A stretch of 64,000 nucleotides of DNA from contig JAXLUI010000002.1 of the NCBI GenBank assembly GCA_046329585.1, forward strand, positions 1,116,001-1,180,000. The letters are read 5' to 3'. Both the position numbers and the translations under genes were made by a program. The notes below the pieces were generated by a model. The model was not told where the DNA came from, made no database searches, and worked only from the letters and a program-made list of their open reading frames with translations. The number at the start of each line of letters is the position of its first letter. The stretch's first letter is position 1. The DNA comes from DLKC01 sp002478885. Lineage in GTDB: Bacteria; Bacteroidota; Bacteroidia; Chitinophagales; Chitinophagaceae. Below are positions 8,015 through 16,924 of this stretch, piece after piece.

Positions 8015-10015
8015 TCAATGATAATAACTCCAGCCGCGATAGGCAAAGAGTTGTTTGGGATCGTACATGCGGTTGTTTTTTATTACCCATTCAACCCTGC
8101 GTATGTCGCTGATGTTTGTTTCCGGATTACCATCGATAAGAATCATATCGGCTGCATAACCTTTCTTTATCATTCCATATTGCTGAAGCAGGTTGCAGTC
8201 TTTGGCCGGGTTATAAGTAGCCGCCTGCAAAGCATTTAGCGCTGGTATGCCTGCCTGCACATACAATTCGAGTTCATGTTCCAATGCAAAAGCTTCGCCG
8301 CCATCGGTGCCGGTGACGATTAGTATGTGGCGGTCAAACATTTTTTTCAGTAATGCCATCATCTGCCTGTACGAGGCGAGGTAGTTTTCTTTTTGCTCAA
8401 CCGGAGCAAAACTTGTTTGCGTTGCAAGGTCTTGTCTTTCATTTTCAGGCATCCAGCTAACAATAGGTTTAATGGATGCATTTGTATCGCCCGGGTACAA
8501 CGTAAACATTTCAGCAAAAACATTCATGGTTGGGTCGAGCGAAATATTTTTCTTCACAAGCAGGTCGAGAAAATCATTTACTGCTTTACTGTTGAGATCA
8601 ATCGTATTGCCGCGTTGCCCAACCGCATAAAACCTGCCGCGCGATCTTGTGTCGATGGTGTCTCCAAGAAAATTAAGCATTACCATGTTCATGTGTGTGA
8701 TCTCGTCGTAGCCATCACGTACCGCGTCGGCAGCGGTCATAAATGACGGGATATGACCCGCAACGCGTAATCCGAATTTATGTGCTTCCGCAGCTATAGG
8801 CGCAACCCACGCTGTATCGACAGAGCTGTATAGTTTTACCTGGTTATAACCAAGCTTCGCGTAATGTCGCACGGCTTCAATCGCTTCGGGTAATGATTTT
8901 ACGATGGCGCCTGTGGGTCCCTGGAACGGCCCCGCCTGGTCAATAAAACCGCTTATATAACTAATGTCAGGCCCGAGCAACTCATTGTTCTTTATTGCAT
9001 CGCGAACCGTTGGCAGGCGGTCTGAATTTCCCATATCCCGTAAATGAGTAACACCGCCGGCGAGATAGTTAAGCCCTTCTGCCTTATCGTAGTGGCCATG
9101 CATGTCCCACAAACCGGGCATCAAAGTCTTATTTTTTGCGTCGATAGTTTTATACATCTTCGGAACTTTTACCGACGATGCGGGAGCGATGTTGGTAACT
9201 TTACCGTTGACGATAAACACCGTCATATCATCGAGCATCTTTGCATTCTCCGCATCGAAAAGCCTCACATTAGTAAGTGCCAAAGCATGTGGAAGATCAG
9301 TAGACAAACTTTTTACCTGGCCGCCATAATAAACAAGCCCTTGCTTATCCTGAAGGTCGAGTAATTGATCATTCAGCGATTCATAACCTTTTTGAATAAC
9401 AGAGAACCAATCGGCAACGCTTGCAAAAAATTCCTGCCTGCTGTTAAGCCAGATAAACGACGGCGGTGAATTCTCTCCAAAATATAATTCGGCAAGAAAA
9501 AGGTGAACAGCACTGTCTTTGTAATCAAGATTTACCTGGTGAAGCGGAACAACTTTTACTTTACCACCACTAAAGGCTTCAGCCGTGTAACCTGGCTGTT
9601 TAAGCAATGCCTTTATTACGGGTTCAATAACACCGGGCGCATTAAAGTTTACATAAAGCTCACCTGCATTTTTTTTGGCGGTCCGCTGATCATTTACAAC
9701 GGAAACCAGCGAATCCCCTTGAACAGAATAAACTTCATGGTATGGATTTCGGTAATAGTCTACACCATCAATAGTTAGGGCACTTATTAACCCCTTCGCA
9801 TTGGTGGTTACATTTTCGAAAATGCTATCGCCCCGTCCGCGGTCATTGAATTGAAAAAAATAATGATACTCATTATCACCATGCCGCCAGATTTTCTGCA
9901 CACCCTTAATGTCTTTACCCTGAACAACCGAATAGCGAACGGTATCCTGTGCTAACAATGCGTGTGAAAAAAAGCAGGAGCCGGCAAGCAGCAAAGCGGC
10001 AGATAAATTTTTCAT
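8015..10015 (-). CDS. secreted amidohydrolase-family protein
   Basis: A 666-residue exported metal-dependent hydrolase. The signal peptide is MKNLSAALLLAGSCFFSHALLAQ. About 230 residues of unassigned N-terminal domain come before an imidazolonepropionase-like amidohydrolase domain. Metal ligands are visible: H306 and H308 in LWDMHGHYD, a bridging lysine candidate K394 in NQVKLYSS, H421 in AGHIPS, H441 in ITHMN and D571 in TGTDGGE. The closing GYAADMILIDGNPETNI is the usual end of the small beta-domain. Such proteins hydrolyse amide or related bonds, and many of this type act on N-acyl amino acids or dipeptides; the substrate here is unknown. An R1 repeat lies at each end of the gene. Confidence 0.9.
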   Translation of the reverse strand: MKNLSAALLLAGSCFFSHALLAQDTVRYSVVQGKDIKGVQKIWRHGDNEYHYFFQFNDRGRGDSIFENVTTNAKGLISALTIDGVDYYRNPYHEVYSVQGDSLVSVVNDQRTAKKNAGELYVNFNAPGVIEPVIKALLKQPGYTAEAFSGGKVKVVPLHQVNLDYKDSAVHLFLAELYFGENSPPSFIWLNSRQEFFASVADWFSVIQKGYESLNDQLLDLQDKQGLVYYGGQVKSLSTDLPHALALTNVRLFDAENAKMLDDMTVFIVNGKVTNIAPASSVKVPKMYKTIDAKNKTLMPGLWDMHGHYDKAEGLNYLAGGVTHLRDMGNSDRLPTVRDAIKNNELLGPDISYISGFIDQAGPFQGPTGAIVKSLPEAIEAVRHYAKLGYNQVKLYSSVDTAWVAPIAAEAHKFGLRVAGHIPSFMTAADAVRDGYDEITHMNMVMLNFLGDTIDTRSRGRFYAVGQRGNTIDLNSKAVNDFLDLLVKKNISLDPTMNVFAEMFTLYPGDTNASIKPIVSWMPENERQDLATQTSFAPVEQKENYLASYRQMMALLKKMFDRHILIVTGTDGGEAFALEHELELYVQAGIPALNALQAATYNPAKDCNLLQQYGMIKKGYAADMILIDGNPETNISDIRRVEWVIKNNRMYDPKQLFAYRGWSYYH

Positions 10016-10054
10016 GAGCGTTGGTTATCATGCAATTTAAGAAAAGAAATTATG

Positions 10055-10104
10055 GGCCGGGCTATGTATTGCATGGCATCGGCGGTTGCGTCGCACTCTT
10101 CGGC
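10055..10104 (-). repeat. R1 repeat, copy 7 (reverse)
   Basis: CCGG at 10057-10060 and core TTGCGTCGCAC at 10086-10096. It lies just upstream of the amidohydrolase start. Confidence 0.75.
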
Positions 10105-10208
10105 CGAAGTAACTATGGTCATCATTTTGCCGCTGCAAGATTAAGCTGCCGTTAGGAAAGTACTGCGTATATGGCTGCAGCAGCTTTCCGATAAAAATGA
10201 GGAAGATG

Positions 10209-11294
10209 TTAAACAGTAAGCTTTTGATTCCCGCTTACCTGCTTTTCGCCAAATGGTGGTCTTATAACCCAGCTGCTGTTGTTTTTCTTTCTCATAACCA
10301 GCCAGTAAAAAAAGAAACCCGTTGTTACAATAGTAATAGCGCTAATACTCCATGCCGGCAAAATATGCGTTAAGTCTATAAGAAGCCCGTCGTGACCGAA
10401 ATTGCCAAAACCGAACAAAGAAGGTATCCTGTACCAATAATAACAAGACACTCCTGCCGCCGCAAAAATGCTCACAGGAGTGCGGCTGTTAGTTCCTTTA
10501 AAATAGCGTGACAGAAGACCATACAACACGAGTGTTACCATCATGCACGCAAATGGCAGTTGGTACACATCCAGAAATCCGGATATATTGGTAAAGCTGG
10601 TTTCGTCGGGCACATGAAACCAACCCCAGATAAAGCCGGGCAACCCGCCCGTTATTAAAAATCCGCTCATACACGCCCATATCGTCTTTTTGGAAGACTG
10701 GGGATGAATGTTTGGTGTCGAATCAGGGCATGGAATAACACAATTCATGCATTCATGGCAATGCGCGTTGGGCAAGGTCATCAAAACATTTTCGCCGTAT
10801 AGCTTTTCCACAGGGTGAACAGGACATAACCCGGAACACCAGGCACTTTTCCATTCGTAAACAAGGCCAAGCCCGATACCCATTACCGCAAGCGAAAGAA
10901 TAAGCAAGCCGGTGGCTGGACCATTGTTGTTGAAAATCGCATGCCGCAATGGAACGATGATGAACAACAGTACCACGGCCGCAAAATTGAGCTGCCCGAG
11001 TTGCGTGGCTGAAAGTTTTTTGCGCCTGGAAAAATTAAGATGGCGTGGTAATAAAATAGTGGTTGCGAGTGGACAAACATTTCGCCACAAACCGGTGAAA
11101 ACAACCAGCAATGCCGGAGCAACGGGAATCAGGATATTCCAAAACAGTAACAATCCGAGTGAAGGGAAAAAGAAAAGGCAAAACATAATAAATGCGCCAA
11201 CGAGCCATACAGCAGTTTGCGCAATTCGCCAGGATAAGACAGAACGGGCCGACAACTGTTTACCCGATTTCCATACGATAACAGGTTTTGCCAT
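10209..11294 (-). CDS. polytopic membrane protein with a 4Fe-4S motif (NapH/CcoG-like)
   Basis: A 361-residue inner-membrane protein with about seven or eight hydrophobic segments. Cysteine groups include WRNVCPLAT near the N-terminus, CSGLCPVHPVEKLYG in the middle, and a ferredoxin-type CHECMNCVIPCPD that can ligate one 4Fe-4S cluster. The layout recalls NapH/CcoG membrane electron-transfer proteins, which move electrons from quinols to a partner. The partner is not visible: neighbours are an amidohydrolase and, divergently, a small lipoprotein. Electron transfer is inferred from the motifs. The gene starts at the ATG at 11294; I see no RBS, as usual in this phylum. Confidence 0.75.
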   Translation of the reverse strand: MAKPVIVWKSGKQLSARSVLSWRIAQTAVWLVGAFIMFCLFFFPSLGLLLFWNILIPVAPALLVVFTGLWRNVCPLATTILLPRHLNFSRRKKLSATQLGQLNFAAVVLLFIIVPLRHAIFNNNGPATGLLILSLAVMGIGLGLVYEWKSAWCSGLCPVHPVEKLYGENVLMTLPNAHCHECMNCVIPCPDSTPNIHPQSSKKTIWACMSGFLITGGLPGFIWGWFHVPDETSFTNISGFLDVYQLPFACMMVTLVLYGLLSRYFKGTNSRTPVSIFAAAGVSCYYWYRIPSLFGFGNFGHDGLLIDLTHILPAWSISAITIVTTGFFFYWLVMRKKNNSSWVIRPPFGEKQVSGNQKLTV

Positions 11295-11445
11295 AAGTGT
11301 AGTTAATAATTCTGGTTAAAAGGCAATTATAAAACTGAAAATTAAACATCCGGTATTGCCGGCTATATGATTTAGGTCATGTGCCGGTAACCCTGACCAT
11401 TTGCTCATAAGGCAACCACTTGAAAAGCCTGGCTGCGCGGTGACA

Positions 11446-11483
11446 GTTGAAGCGTGCGACGCAATTAGAGCACAATGCCCGGC
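11446..11483 (+). repeat. R1 repeat, copy 8
   Basis: Core GTGCGACGCAA at 11454-11464 with a shortened spacer to CCCGGC. It lies in the 318-base divergent gap between the 4Fe-4S protein and the small lipoprotein; nothing else is recognised in that gap. Confidence 0.7.
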
Positions 11484-11612
11484 GGCAGCGGGGTTCAAAA
11501 AAATTTCTGTAAGAAGTTGTAACGAAACGGAGAGACATTCGTCTTATATTAACATTAATTAACCTTGAGTTTGTATTTCCTCTCTAATTTTACAGCGCTA
11601 AAAAAGAACAAC

Positions 11613-11861
11613 ATGCGTAACCTGATATTGATACTTTCCATGACAATGCTAGGCGCATGCGGCAATAAATTGAACAGCCTCGAATATGCCGGCAAAAAAG
11701 TGAGTGAAACAGTAAATGCCTGCAAAGAAAAGGTAGAATCAATATGCCCGGACATTGAAAAAGCGGCAAACAGCAACGAGGCGGGACTGAGTGACGACGA
11801 TACGGAAAGCACCGGTACAAGCGCCGCTACCAGTTGGGATACACATATGATGCTTTGGTAG
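11613..11861 (+). CDS. small putative lipoprotein
   Basis: An 82-residue protein. A longer frame begins at 11565, but the ATG at 11613 gives a lipoprotein signal MRNLILILSMTMLGAC with the lipidated cysteine in LGACGN, so I choose it. The mature part is short, acidic and polar (LSDDDTESTGTSAATSW), with two further cysteines in VNACKEKVESICPD. No known domain is recognised. A strong terminator follows 22 bases behind the stop, which supports a real, separately transcribed gene. Confidence 0.65.
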   Translation: MRNLILILSMTMLGACGNKLNSLEYAGKKVSETVNACKEKVESICPDIEKAANSNEAGLSDDDTESTGTSAATSWDTHMMLW

Positions 11862-11882
11862 CAGCGCACAAAAAAGAATGCG

Positions 11883-11913
11883 ATGCCTCCCGGTTTTGGG
11901 AGGCATTTTTTTT
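11883..11913 (+). terminator. strong intrinsic terminator
   Basis: A nine-base perfect stem, ATGCCTCCC (11883-11891) against GGGAGGCAT (11898-11906), with a six-base loop and a run of T to 11913. It ends the small lipoprotein gene and isolates valS. Confidence 0.9.
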
Positions 11914-11946
11914 GCCTGCCAAAACAGCGCTGATTACTTACTTTTG
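11912..11946 (+). promoter_or_regulatory. predicted valS promoter
   Basis: An exact Bacteroidota -7 box TACTTTTG (TAnnTTTG) at 11939-11946, 17 bases before the valS ATG, with a TTG at 11912-11914 as a possible -33 element. The 24-base gap is a little long, so the -33 call is weak while the -7 box is good. Confidence 0.6.
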
Positions 11947-11963
11947 CAGCCATTTTTATAACT

Positions 11964-14606
11964 ATGGAACTGAGCAGGAATTATGTTCCCGAAATAACGG
12001 AACAGAAATGGAATGAACGCTGGAAAGCGCAGCAATACTTTAACAGCAAGCCCGACGAGCGCCCGTCTTTTACGGTGGTAATACCTCCGCCCAATGTAAC
12101 GGGTGTGCTGCATATGGGCCATACGCTCAATGAAACAGTACAGGATATTCTCGTGCGCAAGGCAAGAATGAGCGGGTTCAATGCCTGCTGGGTTCCTGGC
12201 AGCGACCATGCATCGATCGCCACGGAGGCGAAAGTGGTGCAGATGCTAAAAGAAAAAGGCATTGATAAAAATGACCTGAGCCGTGAAAAATTTCTTGAAT
12301 ACGCGTTTGAATGGAAAGAAAAGTACGGGAACATCATTTATAGCCAGATAGAAAAACTCGGTTGCAGCGTTGATTGGAACCGCGTGAATTTTACCATGGA
12401 CGATCATTACTATAAGGCCGTAATGAAAGTATTCGTGGAGTTATTTGAAAAGGGGCTGATCTATCGCGGTGCAAGAATGATCAATTGGGATCCATCTGCA
12501 AAAACAGCCCTGAGCGACGAAGAGGTGGAATATAAAGACATACAGGGAAAACTGTATTATGTAAAATATAAAGTTGCCGGAACCAATGATACGCTGACGA
12601 TTGCTACACAACGTCCCGAGACCATCATGGGCGACACAGCAGTTTGTGTTAATCCAAATGATGGGAGATTTGAACACTTGAAAGGTCGGAGAATAATCGT
12701 ACCGCTTGTAAACCGCGAAGTGCCGTTGATCTTTGACGAATATGTTGACATGGAGTTTGGCACGGGCGCCCTGAAAGTAACACCAGCACATGACATTAAC
12801 GACTATAACCTCGGCTTAAAACATCACCTCGAAATTATTGATACCCTCAATGAGGATGGAACTTTAAGTGAAGCTGCTGAAGTTTTTGTAGGCCTTGACC
12901 GTTTTGAAGCAAGAAAAAGAGCGATTGAACAATTAAGTGCAGAAGGGTCACTTGAAAAAGAAGAGGAATATACCACGCGTCTTGGCTTTTCGCAACGAAC
13001 CAATGCGGTGGTTGAACCACGTATCTCCACGCAGTGGTTTGTAAACATGAAAGAACTGGCAGGCCCTGCGCTAAAGGCAGTAGTTGATGGCGATATAAAA
13101 ATTCATCCTTCAGAAAAATTCTTTGCCACATATAAATATTGGCTGGAGAATGTAAAGGACTGGTGCATCAGCAGGCAGCTCTGGTGGGGACAACGTATTC
13201 CGGCCTGGTATGATGCCGAGGGGAAATTCGTGGTCGCCGAAAACGAAGCCCTGGCCTACAAAGCTTTTAGTGAAAAGTTTGGAGGATCGCCTGAACCAGA
13301 TGGACGTCTTACACAGGATGTAGATGTACTTGATACATGGTTCTCTTCCTGGCTATGGCCGATTGAAGTTTTTAACGGAATTACCCAGCCCAATAATGAA
13401 GAACTGAATTATTACTATCCTACTTCGGTGTTAGTCACAGGCCAGGATATTATCTTTTTCTGGGTTGCCCGAATGATCATGGCAGGCATGCAGTTCAAGA
13501 ATGAAAAACCTTTCAGCGATGTTTACTTCACAGGTATGGTGCGCGACAAGCAAGGTCGGAAAATGAGCAAAAGTCTTGGTAACTCGCCTGACCTGTTAGA
13601 ACTTATAGATAAGTACGGCGCAGATGCAGTAAGATTCGGCATCATGATCGCATCGCCCGCAGGCAACGATCTTTTATTTGATGAAAGCGCACTGGAACAA
13701 GGCCGCTTTTTTAACAATAAAATGTGGAATGCATTAAAACTGCTGAAAATGTGGGAAGCCAGGCAAACTGAAGATTCCGTGGCACAAGGTTTCAAACAAC
13801 ATACAGCCAATTTTGCAGTGGAATGGTTTTTCGACAGGTTAAGCCAGGCAATCAAAGAAGTAGATATACTGATGAAACAGTTTCGCCTGAGCGAAGCGCT
13901 GAAAACGATCTACTCGCTGATATGGGACGACTTCTGCAGTTGGTACCTCGAATGGATTAAACCTGGATTCGAAGAGCCGGTAAACAAAGCTGTTTATGAA
14001 AAAACAGTCAGCTATTTTGAAAAGCTGCTGCAGTTGCTGCATCCATTTATGCCATTTATAACAGAAGAAATTTATCATCTCCTGAAGGAACAACACGATG
14101 ATCTGTGTGTAAAGCAATTTGAGCCTGTTGCCGATATTGACAACATTATCCTGGCAGAAGGCGAACTGCTAAAGCAGGTTATTTCCGCGCTGCGTGATGC
14201 ACGAAACAAAAACCAGCTGAAACCGAAAGACACCATCAAACTGCATATTCAAAGCAGCAACACCGAAAGCTACAGGGCAATTGAAAACATACTGTCCAAG
14301 CAGGTAAACGCCGAAGCCGTTTTCTATACCGATGAACCTGTTGCCAATGCCATAGTGGTTGCTGTTGAAAAAGACAGATTCTTTATCGAAACTGAGGTAC
14401 AGATTGATGCCGCCGCATTAAAGGCCGAGCTTTTGAAAGATCTCGATTACCAGAAAAACTTTCTTGCCTCGGTTATAAAAAAACTTAGCAACGAGCGTTT
14501 TGTGCAAAATGCGAAACCTGAAGTTGTAGAATTGGAGCGCAGAAAACAGGCCGATGCAGAAGCGAGAATAGGTACTATTGAAGAAAGCCTGAAACATTTG
14601 TCTTAA
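11964..14606 (+). CDS. valS: valine--tRNA ligase
   Basis: Cytoplasmic class I aminoacyl-tRNA synthetase that charges tRNA-Val and edits mischarged threonine. Its 880 residues fit Bacteroidota ValRS, shorter than the roughly 950 of E. coli. Class I signatures are the HIGH-type HMGH at residues 50-53 (in PPPNVTGVLHMGHTLNE) and KMSKS at 533-537. The editing (CP1) domain is recognisable by TIATQRPETIMGDTAVCVNP; a tRNA anticodon-binding domain and a C-terminal coiled coil with LKAELLKDLDYQKNFLASV follow. The start at 11964 fits the promoter just upstream and the typical MELSRNYVPE beginning. Essential housekeeping gene. Confidence 0.98.
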   Translation: MELSRNYVPEITEQKWNERWKAQQYFNSKPDERPSFTVVIPPPNVTGVLHMGHTLNETVQDILVRKARMSGFNACWVPGSDHASIATEAKVVQMLKEKGIDKNDLSREKFLEYAFEWKEKYGNIIYSQIEKLGCSVDWNRVNFTMDDHYYKAVMKVFVELFEKGLIYRGARMINWDPSAKTALSDEEVEYKDIQGKLYYVKYKVAGTNDTLTIATQRPETIMGDTAVCVNPNDGRFEHLKGRRIIVPLVNREVPLIFDEYVDMEFGTGALKVTPAHDINDYNLGLKHHLEIIDTLNEDGTLSEAAEVFVGLDRFEARKRAIEQLSAEGSLEKEEEYTTRLGFSQRTNAVVEPRISTQWFVNMKELAGPALKAVVDGDIKIHPSEKFFATYKYWLENVKDWCISRQLWWGQRIPAWYDAEGKFVVAENEALAYKAFSEKFGGSPEPDGRLTQDVDVLDTWFSSWLWPIEVFNGITQPNNEELNYYYPTSVLVTGQDIIFFWVARMIMAGMQFKNEKPFSDVYFTGMVRDKQGRKMSKSLGNSPDLLELIDKYGADAVRFGIMIASPAGNDLLFDESALEQGRFFNNKMWNALKLLKMWEARQTEDSVAQGFKQHTANFAVEWFFDRLSQAIKEVDILMKQFRLSEALKTIYSLIWDDFCSWYLEWIKPGFEEPVNKAVYEKTVSYFEKLLQLLHPFMPFITEEIYHLLKEQHDDLCVKQFEPVADIDNIILAEGELLKQVISALRDARNKNQLKPKDTIKLHIQSSNTESYRAIENILSKQVNAEAVFYTDEPVANAIVVAVEKDRFFIETEVQIDAAALKAELLKDLDYQKNFLASVIKKLSNERFVQNAKPEVVELERRKQADAEARIGTIEESLKHLS

Positions 14607-14638
14607 GACCATATTTCATTACCAACAGCGATCTCCAG

Positions 14639-15238
14639 ATGACTTTTTTAAAATCCATTTGCAGGAGCATCCTTATTCTTACAGGATGCTTTTTATTTAG
14701 CACAGCACTTTATGCGCAGAACTGGGACATTAACCTGCTCAGAAAGATCAACCCCGAAAATGCAGGTCCCGGTTTTTGGATGGGCATGTCAAACTCCGCT
14801 TATGTAGCGGGCGTTGGAGTGCCGGCAGGCATGTTTGTAACAGGTGTTATATCCAAAGACAAAAAAACAAAAATTAACTCTTACGAGATGGTGGGCAGTA
14901 TTGCATTTGCTGCTGTAATCACCCAGGGGCTAAAGGTCACGATCAATCGGCCCAGGCCCTACGAAAAGTATGATGATGTTTACCCGGCAGGTAGCATCGA
15001 TAACGGAAAATCATTTCCTTCCGGCCACACTACTATTGCTTTTGCAACCGCCACTACGCTGGCGCTGGAATATAAAAAATGGTATATCACTGTACCGGCA
15101 TATGCATGGGCAGCAGGCGTTGGGTATTCGCGAATGTACCTCGGCCAACACTATCCCACCGATGTTATCGGAGGTGCCATAGTCGGAACCGGCGGCGCAT
15201 TTTTAAGTCATTGGCTTACAAAAAAAATCTTCAAATAA
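14639..15238 (+). CDS. PAP2-family phosphatase
   Basis: A 199-residue envelope phosphatase. The hydrophobic N-terminus MTFLKSICRSILILTGCFLFSTALYAQ is either a signal peptide or anchor. All three PAP2 motifs are intact: K99-x-x-x-x-R104-P (KVTINRPRP), PSGH at 127-130, and S164-R165 with H171 (SRMYLGQHYPTD). Histidine 171 would be the phospho-intermediate. Such enzymes dephosphorylate undecaprenyl pyrophosphate, lipid A or phosphatidyl lipids. The gene lies 32 bases behind valS, so read-through is possible, though the functions are not obviously linked. Confidence 0.92.
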   Translation: MTFLKSICRSILILTGCFLFSTALYAQNWDINLLRKINPENAGPGFWMGMSNSAYVAGVGVPAGMFVTGVISKDKKTKINSYEMVGSIAFAAVITQGLKVTINRPRPYEKYDDVYPAGSIDNGKSFPSGHTTIAFATATTLALEYKKWYITVPAYAWAAGVGYSRMYLGQHYPTDVIGGAIVGTGGAFLSHWLTKKIFK

Positions 15239-15293
15239 ATTCTGCAGGTTAAGAATTTGGAGCTGTCGGCAACACCGCTGCAGCCAGCCTGGT

Positions 15294-15333
15294 CCGGGCT
15301 GCTCCGGGCTACGCTTCGCTCCGGTGCCGGGCT
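15294..15333. repeat. CCGGGCT-rich intergenic repeat
   Basis: Three CCGGGCT words occur within 40 bases (15294, 15304, 15327), interleaved with CTACGCTTCGCTCCGG. The stretch is GC-rich against its surroundings and lies in the 262-base gap between the PAP2 and PrsW genes. It appears unrelated to R1 apart from the CCGG words. Confidence 0.5.
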
Positions 15334-15500
15334 ACGCCGTGCACTGCCCCTTCGCATCCCGCAGTCCTTCAGCTGGTGAATATATATTGGGCTGGCCGGT
15401 TTTATTGCCGCCATTATACACCGCAAGGAAAGAATATTAATTTATCAACGCTACGTAACCGGCAGTTATACCGCGCGGCAAAAATTCCTACCTTACCCTC

Positions 15501-16244
15501 ATGAACTTATTACTGCTTGCAATAGCGCCCGGAATTGCCATCAGTCTTTACATTTATTTTAAAGATCGTTACAATAAAGAACCACCAAAATACCTGCTCG
15601 TTTGTTTTCTACTGGGCGTCGTCAGCGCTGCAGCTGCAGCGCTTATTGAAATAGCAGCGTCGTCCCTTTTCGATGACTATATCGATTCACAACTGCCGGC
15701 ATTTCTTTCGCTTATTGTGCAGGCTTTTGTTGTCGTTGCCTTTACAGAAGAGATTTGCAAATATGTTGTCCTCAAAAAATATGCTTACCCGAAACCAGCC
15801 TTCGACGAACCGTTCGACGGCATTGTTTACGGCGTTATGGTGGGTATGGGCTTTGCGACTATTGAAAACATAGCTTATGTTTTTGAACATGGTTTTGCAA
15901 CCGGCGTCATAAGAATGTTCCTGAGTGTGCCAGCCCACGGTGCCTTCGCAATATTGATGGGCTATTATACAGGCCTGGCAAAATTTAATAAAGAGCGGAG
16001 CGGCAGCCTGTTAGCTAAAGGCTTGCTGCTGGCTATTTTGTTTCATGGCCTTTTTGATGGTTTTCTTTTCCTTGCCGAAAACGAAACGGTAACCGCCTAT
16101 GTTTCCGGTGCACTCCTGGTTATTGGCGGCCTTGCTTCTTATATTACTGCCTTGCGACTATCTTTGAAAGCAATAAAAATGCACACTACGCTATCTGAAA
16201 AAATGCACAATGGAAAAACCGACCTCTCTATTGACCATCACTAA
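15501..16244 (+). CDS. PrsW-family intramembrane metalloprotease
   Basis: A 247-residue polytopic inner-membrane protein with the PrsW motif set: E83-E84-x-x-K87 (FTEEICKYVV), FATIEN with Glu122, H146 in VPAHGAF, and H182-x-x-x-D186 (FHGLFDGF). In Bacillus, PrsW makes the first cut in the anti-sigma factor RsiW; related CAAX-type proteases cut other membrane proteins. The target here is unknown. The stop codon overlaps the next gene's start by 35 bases in another frame, which indicates translational coupling with the GNAT gene. Confidence 0.9.
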   Translation: MNLLLLAIAPGIAISLYIYFKDRYNKEPPKYLLVCFLLGVVSAAAAALIEIAASSLFDDYIDSQLPAFLSLIVQAFVVVAFTEEICKYVVLKKYAYPKPAFDEPFDGIVYGVMVGMGFATIENIAYVFEHGFATGVIRMFLSVPAHGAFAILMGYYTGLAKFNKERSGSLLAKGLLLAILFHGLFDGFLFLAENETVTAYVSGALLVIGGLASYITALRLSLKAIKMHTTLSEKMHNGKTDLSIDHH

Positions 16245-16716
16245 AGCAACTGCCAGCGACATCCCGGTTATACAGGCAATCACCTATAAAGTGTGGCCTG
16301 AAACATACAAAGCCATTCTTACGGGTGAACAAATTTCTTATATGCTTGGTATGATGTACAGCACATCCTCGCTGGAACAGCAAATGGAACAGGGCCACAG
16401 CTTCCTGCTTGTAAAAGACGCTGATGATTATGTTGCTTTTGCTTCTTACGCTTTTTACAAACCCGGTATTTATAAACTGCATAAGATTTATGCGTTGCCT
16501 AACCAACAAGGAAAAGGCATTGGCAAGCAAATTATTCAATACATATCGGCAGAACTAAAACCACAGGGCATATCATTACTTCAGCTAAACGTAAACCGCC
16601 ATAACAAAGCCAAAGGTTTTTATGAAAAGCTTGGGTTTATGGTGATCGCGGAAGAAGATATTGATATTGGCAATGGCTATTTCATGAACGATTACGTAAT
16701 GCAGCTTGCATTTTAA
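16210..16716 (+). CDS. GNAT-family N-acetyltransferase
   Basis: A 168-residue cytoplasmic acyltransferase. The acetyl-CoA phosphate-binding loop is QQGKGIGKQI (Q100 to I109), after the beta4 strand IYKLHKIYALP; the end LNVNRHNKAKGFYEKLGF is the typical motif B region with the conserved aromatic FYEKLGF. The substrate may be a small amine or a protein N-terminus and cannot be told. The start at 16210 lies inside the end of the PrsW gene, so the pair form an operon. Confidence 0.92.
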   Translation: MEKPTSLLTITKATASDIPVIQAITYKVWPETYKAILTGEQISYMLGMMYSTSSLEQQMEQGHSFLLVKDADDYVAFASYAFYKPGIYKLHKIYALPNQQGKGIGKQIIQYISAELKPQGISLLQLNVNRHNKAKGFYEKLGFMVIAEEDIDIGNGYFMNDYVMQLAF

Positions 16717-16764
16717 GAATTACCTGCAGCGAATTGCCGGTTTTTAGCCCATGCCTGTTCTGCT

Positions 16765-16813
16765 GCACAAGTGTGCGACGCAACGGCAGCAATATGCCTG
16801 TGCAAAAGCCGGG
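16765..16813 (+). repeat. R1 repeat, copy 9
   Basis: GCACAAG arm, core GTGCGACGCAA at 16773-16783, GCCGGG end at 16808-16813. It lies upstream of the quinoprotein-like gene. Confidence 0.8.
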
Positions 16814-16924
16814 TTAAAAAAGAACTCACAACAATTAATTTAAGCATTAAATAATGGAAGCGGCAAGCCGCAGGGAACGCAATTGCTCTATCTTGGCGCT
16901 TATTATATTCTGTAATTTATTATC

